From Glandiceps talaboti (lineage: Eukaryota > Hemichordata > Enteropneusta > Spengelidae): 60,000 bases of DNA. Numbering within the stretch: position 1 is the stretch's first letter; every line of letters begins with the position of its first letter. Both the position numbers and the translations under genes were made by a program. The stretch lies in NCBI RefSeq assembly GCF_964340395.1, contig NC_135560.1:13969098-14029097 (forward strand). Reading direction: 5' to 3'. The notes below the pieces were generated by a model. That model was not told where the DNA came from. It searched no databases and worked only from the letters and a program-made list of their open reading frames with translations. Of this stretch, positions 57,801-60,000 are shown piece after piece.

Positions 57801-59702
57801 AAATAATCAGAAAACAGTTACGACATTCATGGTTGAGAAATTTGATCTTAATATTAACAAGACTTACCTTTTGTGTCAGAAGTTTGTTTAGTTTAGGTAA
57901 AATGTTGTCAACGATCACATGGTATTTCATCTCATCTTCTGCAGATGTGTCTGGAATAAGAAAAAGCATCATGATGATGTTAAAGACGAGACAGGGGTGT
58001 AAAAGGCCCCCTAACTTCGTGGGGGTTATTGTCTAACTGGAATGCATACAGTGAACAACACAGTGATTCCTTTATAAAAATCCATGACAACACTGAGCAG
58101 CTGGTGATTTTGGTAATAAACTTGGTATGTGTGGATGTGTGTGAATGTCTAGGGAATGTGTGTTGTTACATGTTTTATACATGGTATATACAATTTTGAA
58201 CGATGATCAGACTGGGGCTGGCTCGTTACTCGTATTGAAAAGCCGATACTATTCATTACTCTTAATTATTCAAGATTAGGACATCAGGGTGCTAACAACC
58301 ACTACACGGGTGGCCAGCTCCTACTTTAAAATCAATCTCATTCGTCAATGAGCAACGCTGATTGATTATTGCCTGATATTTTACAAAACTCGATCATGAC
58401 ATGATGATTCACATTGTAATACTTCATCAACCATATTCAAATATTCTGGGGAACACTATGTTTTGTTAGGGCGCCCTCACACAATGATTTCTCTGTAAAT
58501 AACCACAAAGTAGATAACAAGAATATGACACATTGGATGTTATTGTTCAAAATAATATTGTAAGGGAAATATTTATTTTTATGGACATTCTTGCATGATC
58601 AGTTAAAGCATTGCAAGTCCAATTAACACTGTACCTGTATTAACATTGTCTTCATCACCATTACTGTCACCAACACCAGACTTCTCGTTATTCACTTTGT
58701 AACTTGCCAAGTTGAAATGAAAGCCATCGAGTATCACCATTAACAATCTACAGTGGAAATACAGAAAGTCTCACATGAAATCAAACATGGCAAACACAAA
58801 AATATGTATATCGGTACTAGTATATAAGCCATGGAAGCCTACAAAATAATTAGAGATGTTATTCCCCAATATTTTTCTACGTTCAGACAAGGAAAATATG
58901 AGTGACCTAAGGAGGCTTTGTCACTACTCGTCTAGTGACTCATAGCGACAAAATAATTAGGTCATGAGTATTATGTGGCTGAATGAAGACAAATATTGGA
59001 GATTACCATAATTATACCAACACCAGTAATATCAAAGAAAAAAATTAGGGAAAGTAATGACAATTTTGAATGTTTTGACTTGTTTAGAACACAGCAGAAC
59101 CAGTGACGTAGATTAGCATTGTCATGACATAGATGCACATTGTTGTGACGTAGAACGAACAGAGTTTATATTCCATTTTTTTGTTCAACTTGGCTTTAAT
59201 ATGCATGGTAAAAGTAATAAAACATTCCTTCAAATCCCAAACCTTATAGTTTAAATAGAGTACATATACTATAACAAAAAGTTCATTATAACAAACATTT
59301 TCATCTCCTGATGCGTTCATTATATCGAGGTTAGATTATGAGTTCATAATAAGGAGGTTACTACGTACCTTGATTAAGTGAAAAATAAAAGGAAAAAAAA
59401 TTTAGAAAAACAAAATTAATAACCACTTACTTGACAGTAATCTTCTGTTGTTGTGTTTCCTTTAAAAGCAAACCAAGATATTGTTGTAAGAGTTTTACAT
59501 ATGGTTGCCATGGTAAACACTTAGCGATGGCCCCCACTGCTGCTGTGGCATCCATAACAAGTTGTAGATTCTTACTGAGGTTGTCGTCAAAGATAATACT
59601 GGTTGCTGTTGGTAACAGAAAGGACTTCAAACTGTAGGAATGTAACTGATTCTGTTCACACTTCTGAACTAGTAAACGAAGCGCCTTCATTTGACGATGA
59701 TG
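36819..59702 (-). CDS. UTP20: UTP20, small-subunit processome component, C-terminal 21 exons (partial)
   Basis: Minus-strand exons in order: 59702-59431, 58747-58635, 57950-57868, 57751-57612, 56302-56146, 55418-55320, 54212-54045, 52848-52682, 51753-51615, 50584-50468, 49794-49624, 49380-49249, 48473-48363, 47673-47524, 46969-46850, 46543-46343, 42878-42749, 40118-39922, 39358-39085, 38160-38015, 36944-36819 (stop TGA at 36821-36819). They give 3213 nt, 1070 residues; all phases join. Human UTP20 has about 2785 residues, so the N-terminal part lies to the right of the window. Recognised stretches are EASRTTLIKIMSYLGTRYF, LTRGYQ|KHVLSYT, EEDIYDNAKQSTAFPLLK, LMSQFLLDYPLG, EGRKSALEMLAIIFTTFPQ and AKREAKKRKI. 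UTP20 is a long HEAT-repeat protein of the U3 snoRNP/SSU processome, needed for 18S rRNA maturation in the nucleolus. Five of its donor sites are repeated (see findings). Confidence 0.94.
37300..37640. repeat. Degenerate tandem repeat of about 75 bp, last UTP20 intron
   Basis: AGCAGTAAGTAGGYAAGATM, CGAGTCATTTTAC and GTTCCCTACCA-type blocks recur four to five times with many changes, from about 37300 to 37640. No coding role seen. Confidence 0.75.
39436..39592 (+). mobile_element. 5'-truncated SINE, relative of 33145-33505
   Basis: Carries the 3' half only: CCTATGCGCTGA, ATGGATTGTATGCTCCCTGG, GGGGTAATAATTGTAAAGCG, CTTTGAGCATGG and an ATT-rich tail. In the UTP20 intron upstream of exon 39358-39085, antisense to the gene. 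Confidence 0.75.
39751..39849. mobile_element. Foldback element, family A (99 bp)
   Basis: TAGTCTGTAAGATACAGAC and GACTTATCTTACAGTCTA are terminal inverted repeats. It lies about 75 bp downstream of UTP20 exon 40118-39922, separated from it by a C-rich CCCAACACCCCAC repeat. Confidence 0.7.
40685..41235 (+). mobile_element. Decayed non-LTR retrotransposon remnant in a UTP20 intron
   Basis: Across several frames and stops one can read LVSPNLDYASPVSSPH, LGGLNYEDSYAY, LKLTTLET, IGADLLEVYKLFHLH, TTRGYRLK and RSRLDITKYFFSQHVVNIWK. This is the familiar C-terminal block after the reverse-transcriptase core of CR1/RTE-like LINEs. The SRLDI...FSQHVVNIW part is present twice (40983-41060 and 41116-41180). 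Antisense to UTP20 and non-functional. Confidence 0.72.
42598..42760 (-). repeat. UTP20: Three 63-bp repeats spanning a UTP20 splice donor
   Basis: The block GTGTACAAGAACCAAGTGAA...CCCACAATGTCT (plus strand) starts at 42598, 42661 and 42724. On the minus strand it is AGACATTGTGGG|GTAAGT, the end of exon 42878-42749 with its donor. Only the right-hand copy is joined to the exon. The middle copy reads GGG|ATAAGT and has lost the donor; the left copy keeps GTAAGT. Confidence 0.9.
43544..43661. mobile_element. 118-bp MITE with 9-bp target-site duplication
   Basis: Terminal inverted repeats TAGTCCTGCTTACATG and CATGCAAGCAGGACTA match at 15 of 16 positions. The element is flanked by AGCCATACG at 43535-43543 and 43662-43670. 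The homologous inverted arm near 45120-45150 has a single AGCCATACG with no insert, an apparent empty site. No coding capacity. The 9-bp duplication fits Mutator-like elements best; hAT or P-type (8 bp) are less exact fits. Confidence 0.85.
43870..44700 (+). repeat. Repeat element with 150-bp internal tandem units and terminal hairpin
   Basis: Units with ATAGAACACTGTCCTAATAC, GAATGAGATCTGT, GAGTTATGGCTTTGGACATG and AACAAAATGGCTGCCAGG recur every ~150 bp (GATCTGT at about 43960, 44110, 44261, 44411). A diverged unit and a GGACGGACGGAC/GCACGGAC tract follow, then a hairpin at 44663-44692 (GTCCCCG ... CGGGGAC with inner GGAC/GTCC) and TAAAAAC. The minus-strand open frames of about 80-100 residues here come from the repeats. 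Confidence 0.85.
44846..44940. mobile_element. Foldback element, family A (95 bp)
   Basis: GTCTGTAAGGTACGCCGTGA at the left and TCACGACGTATCTTACAGTC at the right are inverted repeats with few mismatches. The interior has GGGGCGCCCTCA and GCCGGTGAGGGCG. The best-preserved member of the family here. Confidence 0.8.
45590..46065 (+). repeat. Second hairpin-terminated repeat element
   Basis: Two diverged internal units share AAAAAATCATAAAAAATWGA, GACTTGAA..AACAAATCT and CACACCA(C/A)ATATC(A/G)AAG. They are followed by a GACGGACACCTATG segment and a terminal hairpin at 46024-46057 in which AGCT, CGCT and TCAGC pair with GCTGA, AGCG and AGCT around a TTTC loop, then AAAAAC. The layout parallels the element at 43870-44700 without sequence similarity in the hairpin. 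Confidence 0.7.
46118..46212. repeat. (ACAG)n microsatellite
   Basis: ACAG units with AGAG and ACAA variants, 60 bp after the element ending at about 46065, in the same UTP20 intron. Confidence 0.95.
46287..46375 (-). repeat. UTP20: Imperfect copy of a UTP20 exon end and donor, 50 bp into the intron
   Basis: Exon 46543-46343 ends ATAAATATACAGAAACTGGG|GTGAGTATT. Fifty bases downstream (minus strand) the intron has ATAAATATACAGAGACTTGG and then GTGTGTATC. About 80% of positions agree over 30 nt. Confidence 0.75.
47123..47292. repeat. Interspersed repeat, partner of 28268-28455
   Basis: Same block order as at 28268-28455: GTGTTTGCTTGCTTGTGGT, GCAGGAATGAGACAAGTTTC, then CCCATAATTCTGTTTAT. Lies in the UTP20 intron between exons 47673-47524 and 46969-46850. 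Confidence 0.7.
47875..48255. repeat. (GATT)n tract fused to a 45-bp minisatellite
   Basis: About 22 GATT units (47875-47966) pass directly into six or seven 45-bp units containing TGTCTGATTGGTTCAGATCA, AATCTAGTTGTAGAATG and TATTGAT. The plus-strand frame (IECIxLSDWFRxNLVV repeats) stays open because 45 is divisible by 3. The array is intronic and ends about 105 bp short of exon 48473-48363. Confidence 0.92.
48812..49249 (-). repeat. UTP20: 26-bp-class minisatellite bounded by two copies of a UTP20 exon end
   Basis: About 15 units of the GGTTGGTGTTTGTGTGGGAT plus AAGGAG type (plus strand) fill 48850-49235. The right edge touches the donor of exon 49380-49249 (...GCCGTTGACTGC side). At the far left, 48812-48850 is a diverged second copy of that exon end: minus strand CAGTCAACAGCTTTCCCAGT, CTTGAAA, then TTAAGT where the true donor has GTAAGT. 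Confidence 0.85.
50589..50626. repeat. (AAAC)n microsatellite
   Basis: Short tract four bases upstream of the acceptor of UTP20 exon 50584-50468 (minus strand reading (GTTT)n). It probably serves as the pyrimidine-rich part of that acceptor. Confidence 0.9.
51375..51660 (-). repeat. UTP20: 45-bp repeats carrying the end of UTP20 exon 51753-51615
   Basis: TACTAG(T) landmarks at 51630, 51585 and 51540 are exactly 45 bp apart. Minus strand: exon end GTACTAGTAGAATTTGGTTT, ACAG|GTACGTGTT; second copy ATACTAGTATAGTTTGTTTT, ACAG|GTATAG (donor kept); third copy GTACTAGTAGAGTTTGGTTT, ACTGC (donor lost). A fourth, displaced copy is at about 51378-51415. Confidence 0.85.
51840..51888. repeat. (ATCA)n microsatellite
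   Basis: Twelve units, 90 bp upstream (minus strand) of UTP20 exon 51753-51615. Confidence 0.95.
52393..52645. mobile_element. Foldback MITE, family B, 5'-truncated
   Basis: CAAGAACAGTTTTATGACCT and GGCCATAAAACTGTTCTTAC are inverted. The right end has TTTACTTTCCCTGTTTGTAA and the variant terminus TGCTTGCCTGATGTTGG shared with the copy at 54353-54715. It ends about 35 bp from UTP20 exon 52848-52682. Confidence 0.75.
52958..53332. mobile_element. Foldback MITE, family B, near-complete (375 bp)
   Basis: Starts TACAACTGCTGACATCAGAC and ends TCTGATGTCAGCAGTTGTA. The arms pair over roughly 180 bp each, including GTTACAAACAGGGAAAGTAA and GGATTAATAACACTTGGCAC with their complements, so the whole element is one long hairpin. 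Best reference copy of family B. Confidence 0.88.
54353..54715. mobile_element. Foldback MITE, family B, variant termini
   Basis: Ends ACAACCAGTGACTGGCAAG and CTTGCCTGTCACTGGTTGT are inverted repeats. The interior (ACAGGGAAAGTAAAC, AATAACACTTGGCACAG) is as in the 52958 copy. It represents a second terminal subtype. Confidence 0.82.
55055..55181. mobile_element. Foldback element, family A (about 127 bp)
   Basis: TAGACTGTAAGATAAATCAT and ATCATAGCATACCATATAGA form a diverged inverted repeat. The interior GCCTGCTCTATC and GATGTGTGAGGGCG matches 7262-7378. Confidence 0.6.
55668..56187 (-). repeat. UTP20: About 12 tandem 42-bp units made from a UTP20 exon end plus its splice donor
   Basis: The plus-strand landmark GCTGAAGTTCT recurs at 55668, 55709, 55750, 55792, 55834, 55876, 55918, 55960, 56002, 56044, 56086, 56127 and, inside the exon, 56169 (GCTGGAGTTCT). 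Spacing is 41-42 bp. Each unit, on the minus strand, is a version of CTGACTAGGGGGTATCAG|GTAATT followed by ATAGAACTTCAGCATTCATT. Most units keep CAG|GT; two read CAA|GT. The exon proper (56302-56146) ends ...LTRGYQ, conserved in UTP20. Confidence 0.95.
56146..56302 (-). CDS. UTP20: UTP20 exon bearing the repeated donor
   Basis: Encodes RVIMKVCHSLKSRASDIREA, SRTTLIKIMSYLGTRYFKTV and IIELQHTLTRGYQ. It matches the human HEAT segment ending in ELQTTLVRGYQVHVLT. The donor at 56145 (CAG|GTAATT) joins in phase 0 to KHVLSYTIHAMLQG at 55418. The next unit of the array adds VIIEL and then a TAG stop, so only the first donor gives a normal protein. Confidence 0.92.
56536..56722. mobile_element. Palindromic element, family D, copy 1
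   Basis: CAGCTGGAAAATACTCGTGA pairs with TCACTCATATTTTCCTTGGCT, around CTCGTCTAGTGACTCG. The outer parts GATATTACTGGC...GGTATAATTATG and TCCAATAT pair in inverted orientation with 58860-59055. Confidence 0.7.
58860..59055. mobile_element. Palindromic element, family D, copy 2 (inverted relative to copy 1)
   Basis: CAATATTTTTCTACGTTCAG, ACAAGGAAAATATGAGTGAC, CTACTCGTCTAGTGACTCAT and GGCTGAATGAAGACAAATAT, then TACCATAATTATACCAACAC and CAGTAATATC. Reverse complement of the 56536 copy in arrangement. Confidence 0.7.
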
Positions 59703-59757
59703 CTGTGAAATAAAATAGTTTGTTTAGGATGGTGTATACATCAACAAAACATGGGTA

Positions 59758-60000
59758 TGCTACAACTGCTGACATCAGACCGTGAACGACTGGAACCTGT
59801 TACAAACAGGGAAAGTAAATAAATGAATTGGATTAATAACACTTGGCACAGCATGTTGGAATGGCAGACACTTGTATTACAAACCGTGGTTTGAGAAGAA
59901 CAGTTTTATGGCCTTTAAATGTGTACGTGAAATGCCAGGGGAACTTCTAATTTGTTTGTGAATGCAAACTATTACGTAAAGAGGCCATAAAACTGTTCTT
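59758..60000. mobile_element. Foldback MITE, family B, cut by the window edge
   Basis: Begins CTACAACTGCTGACATCAGA and runs through CAAACAGGGAAAGTAAATAA to AGAGGCCATAAAACTGTTCT at the last bases. The right arm would continue beyond 60000. In the UTP20 intron just upstream of exon 59702-59431. Confidence 0.85.

Overview
This is animal (metazoan) nuclear DNA. It has many short phase-consistent exons with GT-AG introns of a few hundred bases to several kb, dense microsatellites, small inverted-repeat transposons, a tRNA-derived SINE and decayed non-LTR retrotransposon pieces. Base composition is AT-rich. The repeat mix and the protein divergence from vertebrates suggest a marine invertebrate (hemichordate, cephalochordate or lophotrochozoan type). 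I cannot fix the phylum from the sequence alone.

Left half (1-34709, + strand): three head-to-tail copies of a dimethylglycine dehydrogenase (DMGDH) gene. Copy 1 is cut by the window edge, so only its last two exons are present (119-742). Copy 2 (5734-16430) and copy 3 (19068-34709) are complete. Each has 15 exons in the same phases and a first exon of exactly 158 nt that encodes a mitochondrial presequence. The models give 873 and 894 residues; human DMGDH has 866. DMGDH oxidises dimethylglycine to sarcosine in the mitochondrial matrix using covalent FAD and passes the one-carbon unit to tetrahydrofolate. Copies 2 and 3 are mosaics: parts of exons 5, 9, 11 and 12 are nearly identical while exons 1, 4, 10 and 13-15 are well diverged. 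This is the pattern left by gene conversion.

Right half (36819-59702, - strand, convergent with copy 3): the last 21 exons of UTP20 (1070 residues up to the stop), a HEAT-repeat scaffold protein of the nucleolar small-subunit processome. Its upstream exons lie beyond the right edge.

The most unusual signal is in UTP20. At five of the 20 exon-intron junctions in view (after exons 56146-56302, 51615-51753, 49249-49380, 46343-46543 and 42749-42878), the end of the exon with its splice donor has been copied into the following intron, as a tandem array or as displaced copies. The largest array has about 12 units of 42 bp, most with an intact-looking donor. I saw no equivalent at the acceptor sides.

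Introns and spacers also carry several families of short foldback elements. One is a cleanly delimited 118-bp element with 16-bp terminal inverted repeats, a 9-bp target duplication and an apparent empty site about 1.5 kb away. Two other repeats share an odd design: internal repeats, a GGAC-rich stretch, then a terminal hairpin and AAAAAC.
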